Origin: an uncultured Prevotella sp.
GTDB taxonomy: Bacteria > Bacteroidota > Bacteroidia > Bacteroidales > Bacteroidaceae
Length of the DNA stretch: 64,000 nucleotides
Assembly: GCA_900540885.1 (NCBI GenBank)
Contig: UQHJ01000002.1
Location: 46,261-110,260, forward strand
Reading direction: 5' to 3'
The notes under the pieces were generated by a model. It did not search any database. It was not told the DNA's origin and was given only the letters and a program-made list of their open reading frames with translations. Below are positions 44,998 to 54,149 of this stretch, piece after piece. Position numbers and translations under genes: made by a program. Every line of letters begins with the position of its first letter. Within the stretch, counting starts at the first letter, position 1.

Positions 44998-46185
44998 ATG
45001 GGAATTTTACAAGACAGATTAGCGAAGTACACACTTCCGCAAGAATATAAGGCCAAAGGTGTGTATCCTTATTTTCGTGCCATTGAGGGCAAACAAGGAA
45101 CCGAAGTAGAAATGGGTGGTCACCACGTATTAATGTTTGGTTCGAATGCCTATACGGGTCTGCCAGGCGATGAACGCATTATTAAGGCTGGCATCAAGGC
45201 TATGGAGCAATACGGCTCAGGTTGTGCTGGTTCACGTTTTTTGAATGGTACGCTTGACCTCCACCTGCAATTAGAGAAGGAATTAGCTGAGTTTGTAGGC
45301 AAGGACGATGCACTTTGCTTCTCAACTGGCTTTACAGTAAACTCTGGTGTAATTCCTGCTTTGTTAGGTCGTGAAGACTACTTAATCTGTGACGATCGTG
45401 ACCACGCTTCAATCGTTGACGGTTGTCGTCTGTCGTTTGCTCAACGCTTAAAGTATAAGCACAACGATATGGCTGACTTAGAACGCAAGTTGCAAAAGTG
45501 TGCTCCTGAGGCTGTGAAATTGATTGTAGTAGACGGTGTGTTCTCTATGGAAGGCGATTTGGCTAACTTGCCTGAGATAGTTAAGTTGAAGCACAAGTAT
45601 AACGCAACAATCATGGTGGACGAGGCTCATGGCTTGGGTGTATTCGGTCGACAAGGACGCGGTGTGTGTGACTACTTTGGCTTGACTGATGAGGTAGACC
45701 TTATCATGGGTACTTTCAGTAAGTCGTTGGCTTCAATCGGTGGCTTTATAGCAGCTGACGAGAGCATCATCAATTGGTTGCGCCATAATGCTCGTACCTA
45801 CATCTTCTCAGCATCAAATACGCCTGCTGCAACGGCTTGTGCCTTAGAGGCTTTGCACATCATTCAGAACGAGCCTGAACGCATTGAAGCTTTGTGGGAC
45901 GTTACGCGCTATGCATTAAAACGTTTTCGCGAGGAAGGCTTTGAAATTGGTGATACGGAATCACCGATCATTCCCCTTTACGTACGTGATACAGAGAAGA
46001 CTTTCATTGCTACGGCACGTGCTTTTGACGAAGGTGTGTTCATCAACCCCGTAATCCCACCTGCCTGTGCTCCTCATGATACATTGGTACGTGTAGCATT
46101 GATGGCTACTCACACGAAGGAACAGGTAGATCGCGCGGTAGCAGCATTAGCTAAGGTGTTCCGCGAATTGGATATTATCAAGTAA
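44998..46185 (+). CDS. Serine palmitoyltransferase-like PLP enzyme (alpha-oxoamine synthase)
   Basis: A 395-residue fold-type I PLP enzyme of the alpha-oxoamine synthase family. Visible are FGSNAYTGLPGDERI, GSGCAGSRFLNGTLDLH, IMVDEAHGLGVFG (cofactor Asp and His) and GTFSKSLASIGG with the Schiff-base Lys at about residue 242. Close similarity of the N-terminus (LQDRLAKYTLPQEYKAKGVYPYFRAI) to Bacteroides SPT suggests condensation of serine with a fatty acyl-CoA, the first step of sphingolipid synthesis. KBL or BioF activity is less likely, as no threonine or biotin genes are adjacent. Confidence 0.85.
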   Translation: MGILQDRLAKYTLPQEYKAKGVYPYFRAIEGKQGTEVEMGGHHVLMFGSNAYTGLPGDERIIKAGIKAMEQYGSGCAGSRFLNGTLDLHLQLEKELAEFVGKDDALCFSTGFTVNSGVIPALLGREDYLICDDRDHASIVDGCRLSFAQRLKYKHNDMADLERKLQKCAPEAVKLIVVDGVFSMEGDLANLPEIVKLKHKYNATIMVDEAHGLGVFGRQGRGVCDYFGLTDEVDLIMGTFSKSLASIGGFIAADESIINWLRHNARTYIFSASNTPAATACALEALHIIQNEPERIEALWDVTRYALKRFREEGFEIGDTESPIIPLYVRDTEKTFIATARAFDEGVFINPVIPPACAPHDTLVRVALMATHTKEQVDRAVAALAKVFRELDIIK

Positions 46186-46234
46186 GTTTATTGATAAGTA
46201 GACAAATTTCAATATGTTGACGGGTAAGTTAGTC

Positions 46235-46316
46235 CCAAACCGTATTGAAAAATAAAAAATGAGGAAAAGTTCTATTTTAGAGCTTTTCCTCATTTTTTAT
46301 TTTCAATATGGTTTGG
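46235..46316. repeat. Palindromic hairpin repeat, copy 2 (long form)
   Basis: An 82-bp near-perfect palindrome. The left arm starts CCAAACCGTATTGAAAAATA and the right arm is the complement ending TATGGTTTGG; the core AATGAGGAAAAG(T)TCTA / TAGAGCTTTTCCTCATT matches 35113-35155. It sits between the convergent SPT-like and MscS genes and can serve as a bidirectional terminator. Confidence 0.8.
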
Positions 46317-46325
46317 ATGGAATAA

Positions 46326-47519
46326 TTACGGTTTTATGTTATGAAAGTCAGAACTTGTAGGTGATTGGAACATTTGTAAGTGAAATGTCGGTAGAAGAGC
46401 AATTATACTTTCTATTCGGCTGGCAGCAACCTCTTCGTAGTCAACGAAATTGGTGTTGTTAGTATACAACCAAATCTCGAGTGGTAAGCCGTTCGGTGTG
46501 GGGTTAAGTTGTCGTACTAGTATCCATTGATCTTGTACGATATCTTTGTCCTTTTTAAATAGTTCGCTAAGGTGGTGTCTATATAATGTAAGGTTGATGT
46601 TGGTGTTATTTGTTATGTCTTTCTGAGAAAGCAATTTTTCAGCTATAAGCGCTTCGATTTCAGAGAGCGAGAGGCTTCTTATGCTTTGTACATCAATATA
46701 TAGAGTACGTTTAATGCGACGTGCTCCTGTGGTGACCATAGCATTCCAATTTTGGAAAGTATCGCTAACGAGCGTATAGGGCGGAATGGTAGAAATGGTA
46801 TTGTCAAAATTCCTCACTTTAACCGTAGTAAGCGATATTTCCTCAACTTTGCCATCAATGTCAAGTTTTTTAATGGTAATCCAATCGCCAACTTTAAGCA
46901 TCTTGTTCAGCGAGAGTTGTATGCCCGCCACCAATCCCAAGATTGAATCTTTAAAAATCAACATTAACACTGTGGCTGCAGCACCTAAGCCTGCAATGAC
47001 GCGTATGGGATTGTAGCCGAATAGCAGCGAAATGGAGACGATAGCTCCTAAACATATGATGATTAAGCGAATGAATTGTAATATACCTGTTAGGTGATAC
47101 TCCTCGTATTTTTTAGCAAGTGCAACGGATAGGTTTTTTAGAAATGATGTAACAAGTAGCGTCGCACAGATCGTTATGTAAACTTGTAAAGAGTGAGAGA
47201 TGATAACGTAAGTGATAGAAGTCGTGATGTTGTCATAACATAAAGGCAATAAGATGTACACTAATATGCAGGGAAATAGTTGACTTGTAGCGCTTAATAC
47301 GGGGCGATTGACTAGATAATCGTCCCATTTCGTTTCTGTTTTCTCAACCATTTGAAGTATGACGGGCATGGCGTATTTTCTGAAAGTCCACGCAATGAAA
47401 TAGCACAGTAAAAGGAGTAGCGCAATTACTATAATTTGTGCGAGACGGACGCTATTAGCTGCTGAAATGTTACACTCAATGAGTAATGTCTCGAGTAAAT
47501 GTCTTGCAAGATTGATCAT
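46326..47519 (-). CDS. MscS-family mechanosensitive channel
   Basis: A 397-residue membrane protein. Five or so hydrophobic segments occupy residues 20-195. The pore-lining helix region is GLGAAATVLMLIFKDSILGLVAGIQLSLNKMLKVGDWI, followed by the beta domain (VEEISLTTVKVRNFDNTISTIPPYTLVSDTFQNW). It probably opens under osmotic down-shock. Longer than E. coli MscS because of extra N-terminal helices (YnaI/YbdG-like). Confidence 0.9.
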   Translation of the reverse strand: MINLARHLLETLLIECNISAANSVRLAQIIVIALLLLLCYFIAWTFRKYAMPVILQMVEKTETKWDDYLVNRPVLSATSQLFPCILVYILLPLCYDNITTSITYVIISHSLQVYITICATLLVTSFLKNLSVALAKKYEEYHLTGILQFIRLIIICLGAIVSISLLFGYNPIRVIAGLGAAATVLMLIFKDSILGLVAGIQLSLNKMLKVGDWITIKKLDIDGKVEEISLTTVKVRNFDNTISTIPPYTLVSDTFQNWNAMVTTGARRIKRTLYIDVQSIRSLSLSEIEALIAEKLLSQKDITNNTNINLTLYRHHLSELFKKDKDIVQDQWILVRQLNPTPNGLPLEIWLYTNNTNFVDYEEVAASRIESIIALLPTFHLQMFQSPTSSDFHNIKP

Positions 47520-47527
47520 TGTAGTAT

Positions 47528-47585
47528 AGGAACAAGAAACCCCTCCGCTTATCGTTGCTTTGAATGATTAGTGGAGGGGATGCTA
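47528..47585 (-). terminator. Terminator of pheS
   Basis: On the minus strand CCCCTCC pairs with GGAGGGG across a loop of about 30 bases containing a TAATC/GATTA-like inner pairing, then TTTCTTGTT. Located 74 bp past the pheS stop. Confidence 0.5.
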
Positions 47586-47658
47586 TTTTTTTGTATGGTG
47601 TAAAGATGTCAAATGTACTATAGTAGTTAAATAGGACTTGACTTCTTATACGTGAATT

Positions 47659-48681
47659 TTAGTTGGCAGAGGTAAACTCATCAAGGAAGCGTACATCGTT
47701 CTCAGAGAAGAGGCGGAGGTCCTTTATTTGATATTTAAGGTTGGTAATACGTTCAACACCCATACCAAATGCATAACCTTTGTAAACTTTGCTATCAATG
47801 CCATTCGCTTCGAGCACATTGGGGTCAACCATGCCACAGCCTAAGATTTCTACCCAACCTGTTTGCTTGCAGAAGGCACAACCCTTGCCGCCACAGATGT
47901 TGCAAGAAATGTCCATTTCTGCACTTGGTTCTGTAAATGGGAAGTATGAGGGGCGCAAACGGATTTTTGTATCGGGACCAAACATTTCACGTGCAAAGGT
48001 AAGCAATACTTGCTTAAGGTCGGTAAAACTGACGTCTTTGTCGATGTAAAGTCCTTCGACCTGATGGAAGAAGCAGTGTGCACGGGCAGAGATGGCTTCA
48101 TTACGATAAACGCGACCAGGGCACAATACGCGAATAGGCGGCTTAGAGTTTTCCATTACGCGGCTTTGTACTGAACTTGTGTGCGTACGAAGTACAATGT
48201 CGGGGTGTTGCTCTACGAAAAAGGTATCTTGCATATCGCGAGCGGGGTGATCCTCGGGGAAGTTAAGTGAAGAGAAAACATGCCAATCGTCTTCCACCTC
48301 GGGACCATCAGCAATAGAGAAGCCTAAACGTGAAAATATATCAATGATTTCATTCTTAACAATAGACAAAGGATGACGTGTGCCTAATGTAATAGGGTAA
48401 GGCGTACGTGTAAGGTCTAAGTCAGAATGGTCGTCTTCTTTTGTAGCAAGGCTTTGACGTAATTCGGTAAGTTTGTCTTGTAATGCAGATTTTAGCTCAT
48501 TGAGCTTCATACCAATTTCGCGTTTTTGCTCTGGAGCAACGTTACGAAATTCACCCATAAGGTCGTTTACTACACCTTTTTTACTAAGGTATTTAATGCG
48601 GAGCGCTTCAAGCGCTTTCTCGTCTGTGGCTTGTAAGCCTCCAACCTCGCTTAATAAAGCTTGTATTTTATCTATTAACAT
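47659..48681 (-). CDS. pheS: Phenylalanine-tRNA ligase alpha subunit
   Basis: A 340-residue class II synthetase chain. The N-terminal coiled coil is residues 1-85. Class II motif 1 lies around GTRHPLSIVKNEIIDIFSRLGF, motif 2 in PPIRVLCPGRVYRNEAISARAHCFFHQVEG, motif 3 in GYAFGMGVERITNLKY. A CNICGGKGCAFCKQTGW Cys cluster before motif 3 is a usual extra in many PheS. The minus-strand promoter TATCTTTG is the complement of 48705-48712. Confidence 0.97.
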   Translation of the reverse strand: MLIDKIQALLSEVGGLQATDEKALEALRIKYLSKKGVVNDLMGEFRNVAPEQKREIGMKLNELKSALQDKLTELRQSLATKEDDHSDLDLTRTPYPITLGTRHPLSIVKNEIIDIFSRLGFSIADGPEVEDDWHVFSSLNFPEDHPARDMQDTFFVEQHPDIVLRTHTSSVQSRVMENSKPPIRVLCPGRVYRNEAISARAHCFFHQVEGLYIDKDVSFTDLKQVLLTFAREMFGPDTKIRLRPSYFPFTEPSAEMDISCNICGGKGCAFCKQTGWVEILGCGMVDPNVLEANGIDSKVYKGYAFGMGVERITNLKYQIKDLRLFSENDVRFLDEFTSAN

Positions 48682-48704
48682 CGCGTTATTGCTTATTTTT
48701 AATG

Positions 48705-48762
48705 CAAAGATAAATATTTCTTCTTAAATATGTACGTCTTACACAGAAAAGGCTTACTTTTG
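48705..48762. promoter_or_regulatory. Divergent promoter region, pheS and DUF4348-like lipoprotein
   Basis: Minus-strand box TATCTTTG (complement of 48705-48712) reads into pheS. Plus-strand box TACTTTTG (48755-48762) lies 22 bases before the lipoprotein start at 48784. Both match TAnnTTTG. Confidence 0.5.
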
Positions 48763-48783
48763 CCACTCAAAATAAAGGTATTT

Positions 48784-49602
48784 ATGATGAAAAAGTTCTT
48801 TTATATGCTTGTGTGTGTGCTGCTTTTTGCTTCATGTACAAGCGGAAAACCAAAAGAAGAGGCTGCTGGAAAGAGTGATAGTTTAGCTTCGGCGTTAGAT
48901 ACGTGTACTGCTGATAGCGTTCCTAATCCGCCTAAGGCTGCAGACGGGTTGTTTGATGATTTTATATACTCTTTTATGAGTAACAAGCGTTTCCAATATG
49001 AACGGATTATATTTCCATTAAAAAATGTGGTTGATGGTGTTAATCAGCCTATAGCAAAGGGGGCGTGGAAGTTTGATCATTTATATGAGAAGCAAGATGT
49101 GTATACGCTTGTGTTTGACAACTCAAAATCAATCAAGGCAGAAAAGGATACTTCACTGCATCATGTGGTTTTCGAATGGGTTTACCTTACGCAGAGAAAA
49201 GTGAAACAATACGTTTTTGATAAGATGAACGGACAATGGTTCTTGACGGCTCTTGATACACACAAAATGAGTAAGAACGTTAATAGTGACTTCTATGAGT
49301 TTTATGCTCAGTTCTCATCAAATCACAAATATCAGTCGAAGCACATTCTTAATCCGTTCCATTTCAAGACTTATGATTATGAAAACTTTCAGAGTATAGA
49401 AGGATTGCTTGATTTTAATCAGTGGCCTGACTATCGTCCTAAGTTGCCTTCGGGTACTATTACGAATATAAACTACGGACAAGGTTACGGCAATAGCCGT
49501 CGACGTGTCCTGATGATTTGTAGTCAGTCTGGCGGTATGGGGTGTTCACTCACTTTCGTGCGAAATGGCAAGACATGGATGCTTGAAAGATTAGAAAATT
49601 AA
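48784..49602 (+). CDS. Lipoprotein resembling DUF4348 proteins
   Basis: A 272-residue protein. The signal MMKKFFYMLVCVLLFASC gives a lipobox Cys at residue 18, followed by a Ser/Lys-rich spacer. The mature domain has DGLFDDFIYSFMSNKRFQYERIIFPLK and ends with MGCSLTFVRNGKTWMLERLEN. It resembles Bacteroidales DUF4348 lipoproteins; function unknown. The upstream in-frame Met at 48730 lies before the -7 box and is rejected as the start. murB follows after 67 bp. Confidence 0.75.
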   Translation: MMKKFFYMLVCVLLFASCTSGKPKEEAAGKSDSLASALDTCTADSVPNPPKAADGLFDDFIYSFMSNKRFQYERIIFPLKNVVDGVNQPIAKGAWKFDHLYEKQDVYTLVFDNSKSIKAEKDTSLHHVVFEWVYLTQRKVKQYVFDKMNGQWFLTALDTHKMSKNVNSDFYEFYAQFSSNHKYQSKHILNPFHFKTYDYENFQSIEGLLDFNQWPDYRPKLPSGTITNINYGQGYGNSRRRVLMICSQSGGMGCSLTFVRNGKTWMLERLEN

Positions 49603-49669
49603 ATCATTGAAAACCAACATACTAACCAACTTTTATTAGAGTGTTAGTATAAAATATATTTACCAAGAA

Positions 49670-50671
49670 ATGTATTCGCTTTTAACACATAATACATTTG
49701 GCATTGACGCTAAGTGTACAGACTTTATTTCGTACCAAACAGTAGAGCAGCTGAAATCAATTACTTCAAGTTTGAAAGGAAAACGCTGGCTTCAAATTGG
49801 TGGTGGAAGTAACCTTCTCTTTGTTCATGACTTCGAAGGAGTTGTGTTACATTCTGAAATAAAAGACATAGAGATAGTAAGACGTAACGGAGAATACGTG
49901 TGGCTTCGAGTTGGCGCAGGGTATGTATGGGACGATTTTGTAGCCTATTGTGTAGCGCATGGCTATTATGGCTTAGAGAACCTTTCGCTTATACCAGGTG
50001 AAGTCGGAGCCAGTGCTGTGCAAAACATTGGTGCCTATGGCGTAGATGTTGGTCAATATATAGATACTGTAGAAGCGGTTGAGGTGGCGACAGGCAATGT
50101 TTACCAATTCAAGGGCGAAGAATGCCGCTATGCCTATCGTAGCAGTGTGTTTAAGCACGAGATGAAGGGAAAGTATATTGTGACGCATGTAATTTATCGC
50201 TTGTCGTTAAGTTTTGCTCCCGACTTGTCGTATGGTGCAATCAGCCGCGCGTTACAAGCGAATGATATTAATGCAGAGGTAGTTACTGCACAAGTTCTAC
50301 GAAATGTGATTATTGATGTTCGCCGTTCAAAATTGCCCGACCCTGCTGAGATTGGAAGCGCTGGCTCTTTCTTTATGAATCCTGTTGTTAGTCAAAGCAA
50401 ATTCGAAAGTTTGCAACAACAATATCCCGATATGCCTCACTATGTTGTTGACGAAGGAGTGAAAATACCCGCTGGCTGGATGATAGAACAATGTGGTTGG
50501 AAGGGAAAACGTGTTGGTAATGTAGGCGTTTATAGTAAGCAAGCGCTTGTACTTGTAAACTACGGAGGTGCGAAGGGCGAGGATATTGTCCAACTGAGTA
50601 ATGCGGTGATTGCAGATGTAGAGCGTAAATTCGGTATAACGCTTCACCCAGAGGTCAATTTTATAGAATAA
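49670..50671 (+). CDS. murB: UDP-N-acetylenolpyruvoylglucosamine reductase
   Basis: A 333-residue FAD enzyme of the long (E. coli-type) MurB class. The N-terminal FAD_binding_4 domain has LQIGGGSNLLF and LENLSLIPGEVGASAVQNIGAYGVD. The MurB C-terminal domain carries PDPAEIGSAGSFFMNPV with the catalytic Ser, and the final Glu of LHPEVNFIE. It makes UDP-MurNAc in cell-wall synthesis. The MBL-hydrolase gene follows after 14 bp. Confidence 0.96.
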   Translation: MYSLLTHNTFGIDAKCTDFISYQTVEQLKSITSSLKGKRWLQIGGGSNLLFVHDFEGVVLHSEIKDIEIVRRNGEYVWLRVGAGYVWDDFVAYCVAHGYYGLENLSLIPGEVGASAVQNIGAYGVDVGQYIDTVEAVEVATGNVYQFKGEECRYAYRSSVFKHEMKGKYIVTHVIYRLSLSFAPDLSYGAISRALQANDINAEVVTAQVLRNVIIDVRRSKLPDPAEIGSAGSFFMNPVVSQSKFESLQQQYPDMPHYVVDEGVKIPAGWMIEQCGWKGKRVGNVGVYSKQALVLVNYGGAKGEDIVQLSNAVIADVERKFGITLHPEVNFIE

Positions 50672-50685
50672 ACAGAGATGTTGCT

Positions 50686-51450
50686 ATGCCGAAGTTGATA
50701 TTTTTAGGTACGGGAACAAGTACGGGTGTGCCACAGATTGGGTGTAAGTGTGAGGTATGTCGTTCAAATGATACTCGTGATAAACGTTTGCGCACGTCGG
50801 CACTATACATAGGTGACGACGGAAGTCACATCTTAATAGACTGTGGTCCCGACTTCCGTGAGCAAATGTTACGCCAGTCTTGCGACTCGATTGATGCTGT
50901 GTTGCTCACACACGAACATTATGATCATGTGGGGGGAATTGATGACTTACGTCCCTTTAGTTTCGAACACTCATTGCCCATCTTTACAAATCAACTTTGC
51001 GCTGATAGTTTACGACAGCGATTACCATATTGTTTTACTAAGAACAAATATCCTGGAGTTCCTAATATAGAACTTATTACTTTAGATCCTAAAGATAGTA
51101 TCCTACTTGGTAATCAAACTGTTCAGCCGATTCAAGTGATGCATGACTTGATGCCAATTTACGGCTATCGCATTGGAAAAATGGCGTACATTACAGATAT
51201 GAGCCACTTGGTAAAAAGCGAAGATGAGAAGTTGAAAAACTTAAATGTACTCATCGTTAACGCGTTACGAATAAATCCACATCATTCGCATCAAAGTTTA
51301 AATGAGGCCTTAACCTTTGCCAAGGCAATAGGAGCACGCGAAACGTATTTAATTCACATGAGCCACCAAATAGGTTTGCACCGACGTATCAACGAAATTT
51401 TGCCTCCTCATGTACATTTGGCTTATGACGGATTACAGGTAGAATGGTGA
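50686..51450 (+). CDS. Metallo-beta-lactamase-fold hydrolase (PhnP/RNase Z-like)
   Basis: A 254-residue hydrolase. It begins LIFLGTGTSTGVPQIGCKCEVC, with a CKCEVC cluster as in PhnP. The metal motif is THEHYDHVGGIDDLRPF, with further ligands at MHDLMPIYGYRIG, YITDMSHL and LIHMSHQIG. It probably hydrolyses a cyclic phosphodiester; PhnP homologues act on 1,2-cyclic phosphates, but no phn genes are nearby. Confidence 0.88.
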   Translation: MPKLIFLGTGTSTGVPQIGCKCEVCRSNDTRDKRLRTSALYIGDDGSHILIDCGPDFREQMLRQSCDSIDAVLLTHEHYDHVGGIDDLRPFSFEHSLPIFTNQLCADSLRQRLPYCFTKNKYPGVPNIELITLDPKDSILLGNQTVQPIQVMHDLMPIYGYRIGKMAYITDMSHLVKSEDEKLKNLNVLIVNALRINPHHSHQSLNEALTFAKAIGARETYLIHMSHQIGLHRRINEILPPHVHLAYDGLQVEW

Positions 51451-51567
51451 GGTTGGTTTCCAAAAAAAACTGTATGAGAGCAGGAAAATGACGCTGTAAT
51501 GCTTATTGACATTTCGCTTTTGGCATTCTTTCAGTGCTGAAAAGCTGTATGCAAAGAACTTTTTTTG

Positions 51568-51575
51568 TAAGTTTG
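51568..51575 (+). promoter_or_regulatory. -7 box of the PBP1A gene
   Basis: TAAGTTTG, matching TAnnTTTG, 76 bases before the ATG at 51651. It excludes the in-frame Met at 51534 as the start from this promoter. Confidence 0.55.
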
Positions 51576-51650
51576 CATTATAAATTAAGAAATAACAAAT
51601 ATGATGTGTGCAAATACGATCTATTAGCACACACTATTTGCAACCGATTT

Positions 51651-54035
51651 ATGAGAAAGAAAGCAATCAAAATACTTTGGAGTACTTATGCTGCGCTTTT
51701 GCTACTTGGCGCAATTGTTGTGCTTTGTGTAGAACAAGGTTGGATTGGCTATATGCCACCGATAGATGAACTACAAAACCCTATAAGTAAGTATGCCTCA
51801 CAGGTGATAAGTGCTGATGGTAGACTTATGGGCACATGGTCGAGAAGTGAAAACCGCGTATTTGTAAGCTATGGTAATATTTCGCCACACATGTTTGATG
51901 CATTAGTCGCAACTGAGGACGAGCGCTTTTATGACCATTCAGGCATAGACGTTCGTGCTGTGATGCGTGCTGTCGTAAAGCGTGGTGTAATGGGACATAA
52001 AGAGGCTGGTGGCGGTAGCACTATTACGCAACAATTGGCAAAGCAACTCTATTCTTCTTCAGCCGAATCGACCATGCAGCGTTTAATGCAAAAACCTGTG
52101 GAATGGATTATCGCTGTAGAGTTGGAAAGACATTACACAAAAGAAGAAATCCTAACACTTTACCTTAACTACTTTGACTTTCTACATAATGCTGTAGGTA
52201 TAAAGACTGCAGCAAACGTTTATTTTGGAAAAGCTCCCAAAGATTTAACCTTGACGGAGTGTGCTACGCTTGTTGGCATGTGTAAAAATCCCTCTTATTT
52301 TAATCCCGTGCGCGAACCAGAGCGTTGCCGCGACAGACGCAATGTCGTGTTACAACAAATGGTAAAGGCAGGAAAACTCTCTGAAACGGAATATGCCACG
52401 TTAAGCGAAGAGCCGCTAAAACTTAACTTTCATCGTATCGACCATAAAGAAGGTATGGGAGCTTATGTGCGCGAGTATCTACGCCGCATAATGATGGCTG
52501 AAAAGCCAGAACCTTCTAATTATCATGCTTGGCAGCGTCAGCAGTTCTATGAAGACTCATTGATGTGGGCAAACGATCCCTTGTATGGATGGTGTAAGAA
52601 GAATCAAAAACGCGACGGAAGCAATTATGACATTTACACTGATGGCTTAAAGGTTTATACGACCATTGATTCTCGCATGCAGCAATATGCAGAACAAGCT
52701 GTCTATGCGCAAGTAGGAAAGAACCTGCAACCGAAGTTTGAGGCAGAACGACGCAGCTCGCCCAACTTCCCCTATAGTGCAGACCTTAGTCGAAGCGATG
52801 TAAAGCGTCGTATAAAGAGAGCTATCAAGCAGTCTGATCGTTATCGCATGATGAAGTCATTGGGCGCAACAGAGGAGGAGATAGATAAAGCTTTCCATAC
52901 CAAAGTGCCAATGACAATGTTTACCTATCGTGGTGAAGTAGACATGACGATGACTCCAATAGACTCCATATTATATTATAAGAAGTTCTTACGCTCGGCA
53001 TTGGTATCAATCGATCCGATGACGGGACAAGTGAAAGCCTACGTTGGAGGTCCAGACTTCTCGCACTTTCAATATGACATGGCTATGGTAGGACGTCGCC
53101 AAATAGGTTCGACGATGAAACCCTTTGTCTATGCAATGGGATTGCAAGGAGGCTTAACACCACGTACAACTATACTGAATATACAACGCAGCTATGGAGG
53201 TTGGTGTCCTCGTAATAGTAGCAGAGCCTCATACGGTGCTCATGTAACATTGAAATGGGGCTTAAGCCGTTCAAACAACTGGGTAACCGCTGGCCTTATG
53301 TATCAAATCGACCCTACGGGGCAAGCACTTGTTCGCGACCTTCATGCTTTGGGTGTGGCAAATGACAATATGCAGCCCTCGTTGCCCTTGTGTTTGGGTA
53401 CGTGCGATATTACTCCAGCCGAATTGGCTTCTGCCTATACGGCATTTGTGGAGAAAGGTATACGTCGTGCCCCCTTGCTTGTTACGCGCATAGAAGATAG
53501 CGAAGGAAATGTAGTGGCAGAGTTTACCCCTCGAACCAATGAAGTCTATAGCGAAGAGACGGCATATAACATGATAGACATGATGAAGGCTGTTATTGAT
53601 GAAGGTACAGGACGTCGCTTGCGTTCTACCTACGAAATGAAAGGCCCGATAGCAGGTAAGACAGGTACAACAAACAACAACTCCGATGGTTGGTTTGTTG
53701 GATGTGTTCCTCAATTAGTTACGGCTGTGTGGGTAGGTGGTGATGAGCGCGACATTCATTTTAATTCGACGGCTTTAGGACAAGGTTCTGCTTCGGCTCT
53801 GCCCGTGTGGGCGCTCTATATGAGACGCGTCTATGCCGACAAATCCTTAGGTTACGACCCCGAGCGAGATTTTGATCGTCCAGTCTCTATGCAGGAGACA
53901 ACGCATCGCCATGCAGCTTCAAGGGGGGGAAGCGAGAATGAGGAATCTGTCGAAACATCTACTACAAATAATGAAGCTACTGAGCCTGTCAAAAAAACGA
54001 AAAGTAAGTCAGCGGCTGAAAAATATTTTGAATAG
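51651..54035 (+). CDS. mrcA: Class A penicillin-binding protein (bifunctional peptidoglycan synthase)
   Basis: A 794-residue enzyme from Met 51651 (MRKKAIKIL). It has one N-terminal membrane helix and the GT51 glycosyltransferase (ATEDERFYDHSGIDVRAV, AGGGSTITQQLAKQL). The transpeptidase has the active-site STMK in RRQIGSTMKPFVYAMG, the SxN motif in SRSNNW and KTGTT near the C-terminus. The tail from about residue 745 is Glu/Thr/Ser/Lys-rich and disordered. It polymerises and cross-links peptidoglycan in the periplasm. Confidence 0.95.
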   Translation: MRKKAIKILWSTYAALLLLGAIVVLCVEQGWIGYMPPIDELQNPISKYASQVISADGRLMGTWSRSENRVFVSYGNISPHMFDALVATEDERFYDHSGIDVRAVMRAVVKRGVMGHKEAGGGSTITQQLAKQLYSSSAESTMQRLMQKPVEWIIAVELERHYTKEEILTLYLNYFDFLHNAVGIKTAANVYFGKAPKDLTLTECATLVGMCKNPSYFNPVREPERCRDRRNVVLQQMVKAGKLSETEYATLSEEPLKLNFHRIDHKEGMGAYVREYLRRIMMAEKPEPSNYHAWQRQQFYEDSLMWANDPLYGWCKKNQKRDGSNYDIYTDGLKVYTTIDSRMQQYAEQAVYAQVGKNLQPKFEAERRSSPNFPYSADLSRSDVKRRIKRAIKQSDRYRMMKSLGATEEEIDKAFHTKVPMTMFTYRGEVDMTMTPIDSILYYKKFLRSALVSIDPMTGQVKAYVGGPDFSHFQYDMAMVGRRQIGSTMKPFVYAMGLQGGLTPRTTILNIQRSYGGWCPRNSSRASYGAHVTLKWGLSRSNNWVTAGLMYQIDPTGQALVRDLHALGVANDNMQPSLPLCLGTCDITPAELASAYTAFVEKGIRRAPLLVTRIEDSEGNVVAEFTPRTNEVYSEETAYNMIDMMKAVIDEGTGRRLRSTYEMKGPIAGKTGTTNNNSDGWFVGCVPQLVTAVWVGGDERDIHFNSTALGQGSASALPVWALYMRRVYADKSLGYDPERDFDRPVSMQETTHRHAASRGGSENEESVETSTTNNEATEPVKKTKSKSAAEKYFE

Positions 54036-54149
54036 GAACGTGCTGAGGCGTCACGCGATGATTGTGCGTTGATGCGTGCTTATCTAATAGGCAGTGACGC
54101 TTTCAATTTCATAAACGAATAATGATAGTTAGATTATAAGGTACTTAAC

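Noticed and set aside
53271..53714. 147-residue minus-strand ORF
   Set aside because: Antisense to the transpeptidase domain of the PBP1A gene; Cys/His-rich nonsense composition.
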